Source of the DNA: CAZUDO01 sp964618895
Lineage (GTDB): Bacteria; Desulfobacterota; Binatia; DP-6
NCBI GenBank assembly: GCA_964618895.1
Contig: CAZUDO010000103.1
Coordinates: forward strand, 1 to 64,000
Reading direction: 5' to 3'
Length of the DNA stretch: 64,000 nucleotides
Every line of letters starts with the position of its first letter. The first letter of the stretch is position 1. Positions 23,705 through 32,394 of this stretch are shown here, piece after piece. The notes under the pieces are model-generated. The model did not search any database. It saw nothing but the letters and a program-made list of their open reading frames with translations, and was not told where the DNA came from. Both the position numbers and the translations under genes were made by a program.

Positions 23705-25279
23705 GTGCGGCGGTCGGCATCGTTGTTCGGGCTGCTCTCGGTCGTGTTCCTCGCCTTTGGCCTGATGGCCACGGCACTGCTCGGCGTGGGCGATCCCATC
23801 GGACTGCTCAACCTGGTCGCGGGTCTCGCGCTGCTGATCGCGTACCTCGCCTTCGGGTTCGAAGAGTTCCGTGGCCTCCTCGGCCAGCGCTCGACGCGCT
23901 ACGGCGCCGGCGCCCTCGTCTACAGCCTCCTGTTCGTGGCCCTGGTGGCCGGGGGCAACTACATCTCGAGCCGCCGACACCACCGCTGGGACGTGACCGA
24001 GGCCGGCATCTACACGCTCGCGCCGCAATCGAAGAAGGTGGTCGAGAACCTGAAAAGCGACCTCACGATGACCGCCTTCGTCGAGGGCGGCCAGGACCCG
24101 CAGCTCGATTCGCTGCTCGGCAGCTACGCCTACGTCGCGCCCGCGCGCGTGAAGGTCCGCCTGGTCGACCCCGACAAGGAGCCGGCGCTGGTCGAACAGA
24201 TGAAGATCACCGCCGCCCGCAGCGTGAGCCTCCAGGTGGGCAACGAGTCGTTCGTGGTCACCAACCCCACCGAGGAGTCGATCACCAACGGCATCATCCG
24301 CGTCTCCGGCACCACCAAGAAGGTCGTCTACTTCACCGACGGCCACGGCGAGCCGGATCTGCAGAACGCGCAGGATCCGAAGGGGTTCTCGAACTTGAAG
24401 CTTGCGCTCGAGCAGGAGAACTACGAGGTCAAGACGCTCCTCCTCCCGTCGGTCGAGCAGCTCCCGGGCGACGCCAGCATCGTCGTGCTGGCCGGCCCCG
24501 AGCGCCCGCTCACCACGCACGAATTCGGACTGCTCGACGGGTACCTGAAGCGCGGCGGGCATCTGCTCGTGCTGCTCGGTACGCGGCAGGGCGACCCCGA
24601 GCTGACGAAGATGCTCACCGAGTGGGGGGTCAAGGTCGGCAGCGACATCGTGATCGATCGGGAGGTTCGCCTCTTCGAAGGCCCCCGCCTCGGCGTCGTC
24701 CCGATCACCAAAACGTACGGCACCCACCCCATCACCCAGAACTTTCGCGACTACACCGTCTACCCCCAGACCCGCAGCGTGGAACCCGACACCACCGGGA
24801 AAAAGGGCCTGACGGTCACCGCCCTCGTGAAGACGAGCCCGTCGAGCTGGGCCGAGACGAGCGTCGACGATGTGTTCACCAAGGGCACGGCGACGCTCGA
24901 CGACGCCGATCGCCAGGGTCCCCTCACCATCGCGGTCGCGGTCGCGGCCAAGCTGGCGGACATGGGCATCACCCCGCCCATCCCCGAGGGCGGCCAGGCG
25001 CCCGAGGAAGCGCGCCTGGTCGTGTTCGGCTCCGAAATGTTCGCCGACAATCAACAGCTGATGCAGTCGCGCCTCAACGGCGACCTCATCCTGAACGCGG
25101 TGGGCTGGCTCGTCGGGCAGGAGGAGCTGGTCTCCATCCGCAGCCGGAGCGTACGGGCCTCCCGGGCGGAGCTCACGGGCCATCAGGCGGTCCAGGTGTT
25201 CTACCTCTCCGTGCTGATCCTGCCACAGTTCCTGATCACGCTCGGCATCGCCGTGTGGTGGCGGCGGAAGTCGCGGTGA
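23705..25279 (+). CDS. GldG-like ABC auxiliary protein
   Basis: A 524-residue protein of the ABC_transp_aux/GldG family. Three hydrophobic segments occupy the first 75 residues. A large periplasmic domain follows, with the family pattern YISSRRHHRWDVTE, LAPQSKKVV, VYFTDGHGEPDL and LKRGGHLLVLLG. A final transmembrane helix (YLSVLILPQFLITLGIAVWW) ends the protein. The GTG start is two bases after the permease stop. It is probably the extracytoplasmic partner of the transporter. Confidence 0.88.
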   Translation: MRRSASLFGLLSVVFLAFGLMATALLGVGDPIGLLNLVAGLALLIAYLAFGFEEFRGLLGQRSTRYGAGALVYSLLFVALVAGGNYISSRRHHRWDVTEAGIYTLAPQSKKVVENLKSDLTMTAFVEGGQDPQLDSLLGSYAYVAPARVKVRLVDPDKEPALVEQMKITAARSVSLQVGNESFVVTNPTEESITNGIIRVSGTTKKVVYFTDGHGEPDLQNAQDPKGFSNLKLALEQENYEVKTLLLPSVEQLPGDASIVVLAGPERPLTTHEFGLLDGYLKRGGHLLVLLGTRQGDPELTKMLTEWGVKVGSDIVIDREVRLFEGPRLGVVPITKTYGTHPITQNFRDYTVYPQTRSVEPDTTGKKGLTVTALVKTSPSSWAETSVDDVFTKGTATLDDADRQGPLTIAVAVAAKLADMGITPPIPEGGQAPEEARLVVFGSEMFADNQQLMQSRLNGDLILNAVGWLVGQEELVSIRSRSVRASRAELTGHQAVQVFYLSVLILPQFLITLGIAVWWRRKSR

Positions 25280-26745
25280 GCTGGCGACGCATCCTCGTCC
25301 TCTTCGTCCTGGTCGCGGCCCTCGGGGCATACCTCTACTTCTACGAGGTCCCGCAGGCGCAGAAGGAGGGCAAGAAGGACAAGTTGATCGCGGTCGACAA
25401 GGACGCCGTGACCGGCGTCGCGCTCACCTATCCGGACCGGGCCATCGAGCTCACCAAGAAGGACACGGGCTGGCGCATCACCAAGCCGGTGGATGCGCCC
25501 GCCGACGAGACGGTCGTGAAAAGCCTCGTCGCCACCATCGCCGACGCCGAGGTGCAGAAGTCCCTGGACGACCTGCCCGCCGACCTGGCCCCCTTCGGCC
25601 TCGACAAGCCGACTGTCACCGCCCGCCTGACGCTCAAGGACGGCACCGAGCCGCCCGCGGTCGCCGTCGGCAAGAACACCGCCCTCGGCGGCAAGACCTA
25701 TGTCCGTAAGGGCGACGAGCCCAAGCTCTACCTCACCACCACGGCGTTTTCCTTCGGCCTCAACAAGCAGGTGAAAGACCTGCGCGAGAAGAAGCTCCTG
25801 TCCTTCCAGGACGACGACGCCCGACGCATCGAGCTGGTGCCCCAGAGCGGCGAGACCATCGCGGTCGTTCGCGGAGAAGGGGACGCCAAAGATACCTGGA
25901 CGATCATGCCGGGCGGACACACCGCCGACCCGACCGAGGTGCGCTCGTACCTGTCCTCCCTGCGCTCCACCAGTGCCGTCGACTTCCCCGACGACGCCCC
26001 GACCGACCTCGCCAAGTACGGTCTCGACCGTCCCCGCCTCACCGTCCGGGTCATGACCGGACAGGAGGGGGGAAACGCAGCAACCCTGCTGCTCGGCGGC
26101 GAAACGACGCAGGCCGGGCAGAAGCAGGTGTACGCCAAGCGCGGGGAGCAGGCCACGGTCTACGCGCTGGGCGAGTTCTCCTATAACACGCTCAACAAGA
26201 CCGCCGCGCAGCTGCGCGACAAGACGATCCTGCCGGTCGACCCGTCGCAGGTGGGCCGCATCGTGATCGAGCGCAGGGACGGGGGCGGGGTGACGCTCGT
26301 GCAGAGCGACACGGGCTGGAAGATCGAGGGTGTCGACAAACCGCTCAAGGCCGACGCCGTCACCCGGTTCGTCGATGATCTGCGCGAGCTGCGCGGGGCC
26401 GACATCGTGGCCGAGCCGGCCAAGGACCTCGGCGCCTGGGGACTCGCCGCCCCCGACCTGCGCGTCTCGGTCAGCAACCGCGACGGGCAGGCGGTCGGGA
26501 CGATCGTCGCGGCCAAGCGGGATACGAAGCGCTACGTGATGCGGGCCGGCACCGAGACCGTCTTCGAGGCACGCGACTACATGTACGCCCGCCTCGACAA
26601 GCAGCAGCTCGACTTCGAAGCCGAAGACCCCAAGGCGGCAGGCAGCGCCACCACCCTGTCCGCCCCGCCCGAGCCTCCCGCCCTCGAGTATCTGGGCGAA
26701 GATGACGGCGGCGCCGACCTCGGCGACGAAGAGTCCACCGACTAG
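25276..26745 (+). CDS. DUF4340 protein
   Basis: A 489-residue protein with an N-terminal membrane anchor (ILVLFVLVAALGAYLYFY) and repeated beta-rich DUF4340 units. Repeats of the pattern LAPFGLDKP, LAKYGLDRP and LGAWGLAAP mark three copies at about 110, 250 and 400. It overlaps the GldG-like gene by GTGA and is regularly found next to such transporters, suggesting a periplasmic subunit. The acidic tail (EDDGGADLGDEESTD) is disordered. The stop is shared with hisC across the palindrome CTAG. Confidence 0.85.
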   Translation: MSWRRILVLFVLVAALGAYLYFYEVPQAQKEGKKDKLIAVDKDAVTGVALTYPDRAIELTKKDTGWRITKPVDAPADETVVKSLVATIADAEVQKSLDDLPADLAPFGLDKPTVTARLTLKDGTEPPAVAVGKNTALGGKTYVRKGDEPKLYLTTTAFSFGLNKQVKDLREKKLLSFQDDDARRIELVPQSGETIAVVRGEGDAKDTWTIMPGGHTADPTEVRSYLSSLRSTSAVDFPDDAPTDLAKYGLDRPRLTVRVMTGQEGGNAATLLLGGETTQAGQKQVYAKRGEQATVYALGEFSYNTLNKTAAQLRDKTILPVDPSQVGRIVIERRDGGGVTLVQSDTGWKIEGVDKPLKADAVTRFVDDLRELRGADIVAEPAKDLGAWGLAAPDLRVSVSNRDGQAVGTIVAAKRDTKRYVMRAGTETVFEARDYMYARLDKQQLDFEAEDPKAAGSATTLSAPPEPPALEYLGEDDGGADLGDEESTD

Positions 26746-27770
26746 CGCGCGACGATTTCGCCGAGCGCCTCGACCAACGTCGCCACCTCGGCGTCGGTGC
26801 CGACGGTGATGCGCAGCGCGTCCATCAACCCCGGGACGGCGAAGTGGCGCACCAGGATGTCGCGTGCGGCCAGCGCCCGCGCCACCGGCCCCTGGTCGCT
26901 GCCCGACCGGCGCGCGAGGACGAAGTTCGCTTCCGACGGGAGCACGGCGTAGCCGAAACGCTCGAGCGCAGCGATGAGCACCGCACGGGTAGCCCGGATG
27001 CGGGTGACGTTCACCTGCATGGTCTCCTGGTCGGCCAGCGCCGCCTCCGCGGCGACCTGCGACAGCCGGTTCAGGTTGTAGGAGTCCTTCACCGTCCGGA
27101 GCCCGCGCAGCAAGTCCGGGTGGCCGAAGGCGAGCCCCACCCGCAGCCCGGCCAGAGAGTACGATTTGGACAGCGTCCGGAGCACGAGGACGTGGGCATA
27201 GCGCCCGACCAGGTCGAGACAGTGCGTGGCGGCGAAATCGACGTACGCCTCGTCCACCACCAAGATGCCGGTGACGGCGCGCGCCAGGCGCTCCACCTCG
27301 GCCACCGGCCGCACCGTCCCCGACGGCGAGTTCGGGTTGCACAGAAAGGTCACGCGGGCACCCGTGTCCGCGAGGGCGGGTGGGATGCGGAAGTCGGGAG
27401 GGAACGGGACCCGCACCGCCTCGCCCCCCTGCACGTCGACGAGCGTCTCGTAGAGGCTGTACGTCGGCACGGGGAACGCGACCTGGTCGCCCGGATCGAT
27501 GGTCGCGCGTAGCAGGAGGGCCAGCAGCTCGTCGGATCCGTTGCCCGCCAGGATCCGATCGGCCGGAATCCCGTACACCGCGGCGGCACGGGCCCGGAGC
27601 GCCACCGCCTCCGGATCGGGGTACAGGCGGACCTCCGGGTTCAGCGCCTGTGCCAATGCCTCGAGCACGCGTGGCGACGGCGGGTACGGGTTCTCGTTGG
27701 TGTTGAGCTTGATTACCCGCCGTCCCGGACCAGGTTGCTCACCGGGCACGTAGGGTGGGACCGCACGCAC
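26742..27770 (-). CDS. hisC: Histidinol-phosphate aminotransferase
   Basis: A 342-residue fold-type I aminotransferase of the HisC group. It shows KLNTNENPYPPSP at the start, NGSDELL, LCNPNSPSG and the PLP lysine in LRTLSKSYSLAGLRVG. It makes histidinol phosphate in histidine synthesis; some relatives act on aromatic amino acids. GTG 27770 gives the first start before VPPYVPGE, but translation could begin some 14 codons earlier at a non-ATG codon, since DSPARWLRARVR precedes it in frame. No other his gene is in the window. Confidence 0.88.
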   Translation of the reverse strand: MRAVPPYVPGEQPGPGRRVIKLNTNENPYPPSPRVLEALAQALNPEVRLYPDPEAVALRARAAAVYGIPADRILAGNGSDELLALLLRATIDPGDQVAFPVPTYSLYETLVDVQGGEAVRVPFPPDFRIPPALADTGARVTFLCNPNSPSGTVRPVAEVERLARAVTGILVVDEAYVDFAATHCLDLVGRYAHVLVLRTLSKSYSLAGLRVGLAFGHPDLLRGLRTVKDSYNLNRLSQVAAEAALADQETMQVNVTRIRATRAVLIAALERFGYAVLPSEANFVLARRSGSDQGPVARALAARDILVRHFAVPGLMDALRITVGTDAEVATLVEALGEIVAR

Positions 27771-27813
27771 GCGCGCACGCAGCCAGCGGGCGGGCGAATC
27801 CGGCGCCGCCAGG

Positions 27814-28248
27814 CTACTTGACCGCTTTCATGTGCCGCAGCGACCGTTCCTCGGCCGGTGGCTCGGACTTCAGGTGGCGCTCGGCCACCTCGATCGCCTG
27901 ACGGGACCGGTTCGGAATCCCCGTCATGACGTCCACCAGACGCGCCCAGCGCTCGCGATCGGCGTCTGCCAGCTCGTAGATGCGCATCGTGCTGTCGACG
28001 TCCCGCCGGCGGAGAGCGAGATCGCCCGACTGCAGCATGCGCTCCCGAGGAAGCGGAACCGCGCCCAGCTCACATACCCGCACCACGTCCGCAATGCGAT
28101 TGCGGTCGAGCAGGCGGTCGGCGAGGCGACTCCAATCGACGGTGTCCACGCAGGCCACGTTCTTCACGAACAGGCTCATGGCGGCGTCGAGAAAACCGCG
28201 CTCCAGGTAATGGCGGCCGACGAGGACTTCTGACTCGCTAGCAGGCAT
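27814..28248 (-). CDS. Helical-repeat protein of unknown function
   Basis: A 144-residue cytoplasmic protein with paired helices of TPR-like length: YLERGFLDAAMSLFVKN, then RLADRLLDRNRIADVVRV, then DLALRRRDVDSTMRIYELA. I do not recognise a named family. ATG 28248 is chosen because a hairpin-presented AGGAGGGT ribosome site lies just upstream; longer starts run through the promoter. It precedes hisC by 43 bases and may be co-transcribed. Confidence 0.65.
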   Translation of the reverse strand: MPASESEVLVGRHYLERGFLDAAMSLFVKNVACVDTVDWSRLADRLLDRNRIADVVRVCELGAVPLPRERMLQSGDLALRRRDVDSTMRIYELADADRERWARLVDVMTGIPNRSRQAIEVAERHLKSEPPAEERSLRHMKAVK

Positions 28249-28272
28249 CGGTGCGCACCCTCCTGTGCACCG
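28249..28272 (-). promoter_or_regulatory. Hairpin enclosing the ribosome binding site
   Basis: CGGTGC (28249-28254) pairs with GCACCG (28267-28272). The loop between contains the minus-strand AGGAGGGT ribosome site of the gene starting at 28248. The stem touches the start codon, so it could hide or expose the site. Confidence 0.4.
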
Positions 28273-28284
28273 CAACGTCTGTGA

Positions 28285-28313
28285 CCTTAACCGAGGCGCG
28301 CCGCGTATTGCAA
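28285..28313 (-). promoter_or_regulatory. Promoter of the helical-repeat gene and hisC
   Basis: On the minus strand TTGCAA (28313-28308), a 17-base spacer and TTAAGG (28290-28285). Transcription would start near 28278, giving a 30-base leader that contains the ribosome-site hairpin. Confidence 0.5.
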
Positions 28314-28335
28314 GCAGGTTTTGGGAAGGAGAAGC

Positions 28336-28363
28336 GCAAAGCGTTTGCATATTCGTAACGTTA
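28336..28363. promoter_or_regulatory. Two small palindromes in the divergent region
   Basis: GCAAA-GCG-TTTGC at 28336-28348 and TAACGTTA at 28356-28363 lie between the divergent helical-repeat and toxin-like genes. Their size and position suit repressor operators. No binding protein is identified. Confidence 0.3.
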
Positions 28364-28438
28364 GACGGGGAAGCGAAGGCATTGCCTCGATCCGGGTCGC
28401 TCAAGAAGCCGGTGCGCCGTGCCGATATCACGGCCACG

Positions 28439-28696
28439 ATGGCGACCCGCCTGAACATCACGTACAGCGCCTACCGAGAACTCGAGAGCATCCCCCAGAG
28501 CCCGCTCCGGAACATCGGGGAAGCTATCATCGCCCTGGCCGAGGACCCGTATCCGCCGGGCTCGTCGCTCCTGCAAGGGGTCGGCGGCTGCTACTACCTG
28601 GCCATCGACGATTACTACATCCTCTACCATCTCGACGACGACGAAGGCCTCACGGTGCTCGGCGTACTGCACGGGCCCTACCACCCGCTCCACTAG
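28439..28696 (+). CDS. RelE/ParE-type toxin-like protein
   Basis: An 85-residue protein with the ParE/RelE layout: an N-terminal helix pair (YSAYRELESIPQSPLRNIGEAI), a mid-part with LLQGVGGCYYLAIDDYYILYHLDD, and a last strand TVLGVLHGPYHPLH. Family members inhibit gyrase or cleave mRNA. No antitoxin-like gene lies on either side, so this is an orphan or has been domesticated. ATG 28439 matches the usual toxin length; longer in-frame starts add a basic, unstructured lead. Confidence 0.65.
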   Translation: MATRLNITYSAYRELESIPQSPLRNIGEAIIALAEDPYPPGSSLLQGVGGCYYLAIDDYYILYHLDDDEGLTVLGVLHGPYHPLH

Positions 28697-29275
28697 CGCG
28701 CCCGCGTCGTCGAACGCGGGCCCCAGTGAACGGCGCAACCGGCCGCGCCCGCATCGACCAGCGCTGTTCCCAGTGAACAGCGCAACCGGCCGTGCCTGCG
28801 CCCGCGACGCCGCGACCCGTACGTGCCGCACCTCCGCACGTATACGCCGTGGCGTTCGGAGTCCGCTGTGCCGCACCAGACGCCGCGGCCTCGGCCTGCA
28901 GGCAACGTAGATATCCTCACCGCTGCACGGATCGCGCGGCCGTGCGGCGGAACCCGGAGCGGAAGCCGGCGGCTCGAGCGCCGCCACCCGAGGCGCAGTG
29001 CACGGCACTCCCGTGCGCAGCCGCCGCGCGCGCACCTGTACACGGCCGCAAGGGGCTGCGATCCCGACGCGCGTCAAGTGCCTGTTTCCGCAACGCGTCC
29101 CGATCCCGCGGTTCGGGCCGTGTGCCGGCGGGGTCCGGACAGCGATCGCGGATGCTGCAGCAGTGCGACGCGGTGGCACGCGCCTTGATCTTGTGCCGCC
29201 ACGGACTGCGGGCATTCCGCCCGCGACCCATTCGACCGTCGTGTACCGACTTCCTACCCGTGAGGACATGATCCG
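28697..29275. other. 579-base non-coding stretch before the propeller array
   Basis: No credible gene is seen in any frame; open frames are Arg/Ala/Pro-rich GC artefacts. It starts with the 47-base tandem repeat and ends with a GAGGA ribosome site before ATG 29276. It probably holds the promoter of the first large paralogue, but I found no convincing -35/-10 pair. Confidence 0.5.
28698..28796. repeat. Imperfect 47-base tandem duplication
   Basis: Two 28-base copies at 28722-28749 and 28769-28796 differ at two positions and begin CCCAGTGAAC. Each is preceded by GCGCCCGC and a more variable segment, so the repeat unit is 47 bases. It lies just after the toxin-like gene stop (28694-28696). Confidence 0.75.
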
Positions 29276-32200
29276 ATGAGACGTTTTCCCGCACTCGCTC
29301 TGGCCACCATGGCCGCCCTCCTCGCCAGCAGCACGCCGACGCGCGCTAGCGTCCTGGCGTTCCGCGAAGTGCAGCGCAACCTGGTGAACGGCGTCGACGG
29401 GTTGAACGACCCGCAGGGCGTGGCCGTGAGCCCGGATGGTACACATGTCTACGTCGCCAGCGAGTTCGACGACGCCCTCCTGATCTTCAGCCGCGACGCG
29501 AGCACCGGCGCGCTCACCCAGACCGGCATCCTGCGCGACGAGGTGAACGGCATCGACGGGCTCGACGGCGCGCGTGCGGTTGCGCTCAGCGCGGACGGGG
29601 CGTACGCCTACGTCGCCGGGTTCGTCGACGACGAGGTCGCCGTGTTCAGCCGCGACGCCAGCACGGGGGCGCTGACGCTGCTGCAGATCATGCAAGACGG
29701 CACGAGCGGAGTGAACGGCATCAACGGCGCCGGGTCGATCGCGATCAGCCCGGACGGCGCCAGCCTCTACGTCGCGGGCAGCGAGGACAACGCGATCGCC
29801 GTGTTCAGCCGCGCCGCCGTCGCCGGCACGCTGGCGTTCGTGCAGTACGTCAAGGACGCCACCATCCTCGGCAACGCCAGGTCGGTGACCGTCAGCCCCG
29901 ACGGGCACCACGTGTACGCCGCCGCTTCCGGCAGCGACTCGCTGGTCGTGTTCGCGCGCGACGCGGCCAGCGGCGCGCTCACCCAGGTCGAGGTCCTCAA
30001 GGACAACACCAACGGTGTCGACGGCCTCGACAGCGCCCGCGCGGTCACGATCAGCGCCGACGGCGGGCAGGTGTACGTCGCTGGCCAGACCGACAGCGCC
30101 GTCAGCGTCTTCAGCCGTGACGCCACGACCGGCACGCTCACCTTCCAGCAGATGATCCAGGACGGCGCCGTCCTCGGCAACGTCACGGCGGACGGCCTCA
30201 ACGGCACATACGGCGTGCTCGTGAGCCCCGACGGCAAGCGGGTCTATGCCATCAGCAACATCGACGACGGCCTGGTCGTGTTCGACCGCGACCCGGCGAC
30301 GGGCCTGCTCACCTACCTCGAGGCCTACCTCGACAACGTCCGCGGTGTGAACGGCCTCGACGGCTCGTCGAAGAGCATGCAGGGCTTCGCCATCAGCCCG
30401 GACGGTCGCAGCATCTACGCGGCCGGGTACGCCGAGGACGCCGTCGCGGTCTTCGACATGACCTGCGGCGATGGCGTCGCGCAGATGAACGAGCAGTGCG
30501 ACGACGGCAATACGCAGAACGGCGACTGCTGCTCGTCGAGCTGCCGGTTCGACCTGGCAGGCAGCGCCTGCGCGCCGGACGACAACGGCTGCACCGACGA
30601 CCAGTGCAACGCTGGCGGCGTGTGCGAGCACGTGCCCAACACCGCGCCCTGCGACGACGGCCTCTTCTGCACCGTGAACGACACCTGTCAGGCCGGTGCG
30701 TGTCAGGGCGCCGCGCGCGACTGCTCGCCGATCGCCGATCAGTGCAACGACGGCGTGTGCGACGAGGCGGTCGACACGTGCATCACGCAGGTCAAGCCAG
30801 ACGGCTCGGCGTGCGACGACGGCGATCTGTGCAGCCAGACCGACGCCTGCCAGGCCGGGGCCTGCACGGGGGCCACCCCGGTCGTCTGCGTCGCGCTCGA
30901 CCCGTGCCACGATGCCGGCACCTGCGACCCGCAGACCGGCCTGTGCGCCGATCCCGCCAAGGCCGACGGCAGCGCCTGCGACGACGGCAGCCTCTGCACC
31001 CGTGCCGACAGCTGCCAGGCCGGCAGCTGCACCGGGACCGATCCGGTCGTCTGCACGGCCCTCGACCAGTGCCACGACGCCGGCACCTGCGACCCGCACA
31101 CCGGCGTGTGCGCCGATCCCGGCAAGGCTGACGGGGCGACCTGTGACGACAACGATGCCTGCACCACGGCCGACAGCTGCCAGGCCGGCAGCTGCCAGAG
31201 CGGTGCCCCGGTCGTGTGCACCGCGCTCGATCAGTGCCACGACGCCGGCACGTGCGACCCGACCACCGGCTGTTCCAACCCGGCCAAGGCCGACGGCACC
31301 GCCTGCAACGACGGCAGCCTGTGCACCACCGGCGACAGCTGCCAGAGCGGCAGCTGCACCGCCGGCAGCGCGGTCGTGTGCTCGGCGCAGGACCAGTGCC
31401 ATGACGCCGGCACCTGCAACCCCACCACCGGGCTGTGCTCCAACCCGGCCAAGCCCAACGGCGCGTCGTGCAATGACGGCAGTGCCTGCACCCAGACCGA
31501 CACCTGCCAGGCCGGTACCTGCACCGGCGCCAATCCCGTCGTGTGCACGGCGGTGGACCAGTGCCACGATGCTGGCACCTGTGACCCCGCCACCGGCGCG
31601 TGTTCCAACCCCGGCAAGGCCGACGGCACCGCCTGCAACGACGGTGACCAGTGCACGGTCGACGAGACCTGCGCGGCGGGCATCTGCGCCGGCTCCACCG
31701 TCGCTGACGCGGACGAAGACGGCGTCTGCGACGTGCGCGATGTCTGTCCCGCGATCCCGAACCCGGACCAGCTCGACAGCGACCAGAACGGCGTGGGCGA
31801 CGCCTGCGAATGCACCCAGCAGGCCCCCGGCCGCTGCATCATGGGCGGCGGCAACAAGACGACCGACTGCCTGGTCGAGGTGAACCCGACCGCCCCGGCC
31901 AGCCCGAACCCCCGCCGCACCGGGATACTCGGTGTGCTGCGCTGCACGGACGGTGACCCGGCGTGCGACTTCGATCGCCTCGCCGACGGGAAATGCACGT
32001 TCGGGGTCGCGATCTGCGTCGCCAACCACGACCCGCGCCTCGCCAAATGCCAGGCCGCGGGCATGCAGAGCTTCGAAGTCATGAGCCCCAACCCCGACCG
32101 CACCCGCTCCAGCATGGACCGCGACAACGGCCTCGCGCTCGAGCAGGGCCTCGGCAACCTCGGCCTGGAGATCCGGCGCCGTGGACGCGTGCTCGCCGCG

Positions 32201-32362
32201 GGCGGGACACCGCCGGGCGGCAGCCTGTGCAGCTCGCTCATCCGTCTGGTGACCCCAGCCCCCACGGGCGCCAAGCCCGTCCGGCGCACCTTCCAGCTGC
32301 GCGGCGTCTCCACCGACCGCCGCATCGATACCGATCGCGTCAGCCTCGAGTGCCGGCGATAA
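29276..32362 (+). CDS. Secreted propeller/Cys-rich repeat protein, copy 1
   Basis: A 1028-residue exported protein. A signal peptide ends near residue 24 (LALATMAALLASS). Residues about 25-395 hold seven beta-propeller-type repeats, each with VSPDG, VYVAS and VFSRDASTG elements as in lactonase/YVTN domains. One DUF4215-like unit (EQCDDGNTQNGDCCSSSC) leads into five Cys-rich modules of the DQCHDAGTCDP type. A calcium-type repeat (DADEDGVCDVRDVCP, DSDQNGVGDAC) and a conserved C-terminal domain of about 190 residues end it. The function is unknown; adhesion or surface display is inferred. Confidence 0.85.
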   Translation: MRRFPALALATMAALLASSTPTRASVLAFREVQRNLVNGVDGLNDPQGVAVSPDGTHVYVASEFDDALLIFSRDASTGALTQTGILRDEVNGIDGLDGARAVALSADGAYAYVAGFVDDEVAVFSRDASTGALTLLQIMQDGTSGVNGINGAGSIAISPDGASLYVAGSEDNAIAVFSRAAVAGTLAFVQYVKDATILGNARSVTVSPDGHHVYAAASGSDSLVVFARDAASGALTQVEVLKDNTNGVDGLDSARAVTISADGGQVYVAGQTDSAVSVFSRDATTGTLTFQQMIQDGAVLGNVTADGLNGTYGVLVSPDGKRVYAISNIDDGLVVFDRDPATGLLTYLEAYLDNVRGVNGLDGSSKSMQGFAISPDGRSIYAAGYAEDAVAVFDMTCGDGVAQMNEQCDDGNTQNGDCCSSSCRFDLAGSACAPDDNGCTDDQCNAGGVCEHVPNTAPCDDGLFCTVNDTCQAGACQGAARDCSPIADQCNDGVCDEAVDTCITQVKPDGSACDDGDLCSQTDACQAGACTGATPVVCVALDPCHDAGTCDPQTGLCADPAKADGSACDDGSLCTRADSCQAGSCTGTDPVVCTALDQCHDAGTCDPHTGVCADPGKADGATCDDNDACTTADSCQAGSCQSGAPVVCTALDQCHDAGTCDPTTGCSNPAKADGTACNDGSLCTTGDSCQSGSCTAGSAVVCSAQDQCHDAGTCNPTTGLCSNPAKPNGASCNDGSACTQTDTCQAGTCTGANPVVCTAVDQCHDAGTCDPATGACSNPGKADGTACNDGDQCTVDETCAAGICAGSTVADADEDGVCDVRDVCPAIPNPDQLDSDQNGVGDACECTQQAPGRCIMGGGNKTTDCLVEVNPTAPASPNPRRTGILGVLRCTDGDPACDFDRLADGKCTFGVAICVANHDPRLAKCQAAGMQSFEVMSPNPDRTRSSMDRDNGLALEQGLGNLGLEIRRRGRVLAAGGTPPGGSLCSSLIRLVTPAPTGAKPVRRTFQLRGVSTDRRIDTDRVSLECRR

Positions 32363-32394
32363 GCGCCCGCCTCGTGAAAACGTCCGCACCTCTC

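Noticed and set aside
28792..29271. 159-residue open frame before the propeller genes
   Set aside because: Arg/Ala/Pro-rich composition without conserved patches or ribosome site; treated as non-coding.
30460..31700. CRISPR-like periodic repeats
   Set aside because: The period comes from in-frame Cys-rich protein modules, with coding-type variation and no unique spacers of constant length.
28361..32389. 1342-residue open frame antisense to the first propeller gene
   Set aside because: It mirrors the repeat-rich gene on the other strand, is Ala/Val/Gly/Arg-rich and has no domain. High GC and lack of A/T in third positions keep the opposite frame open.
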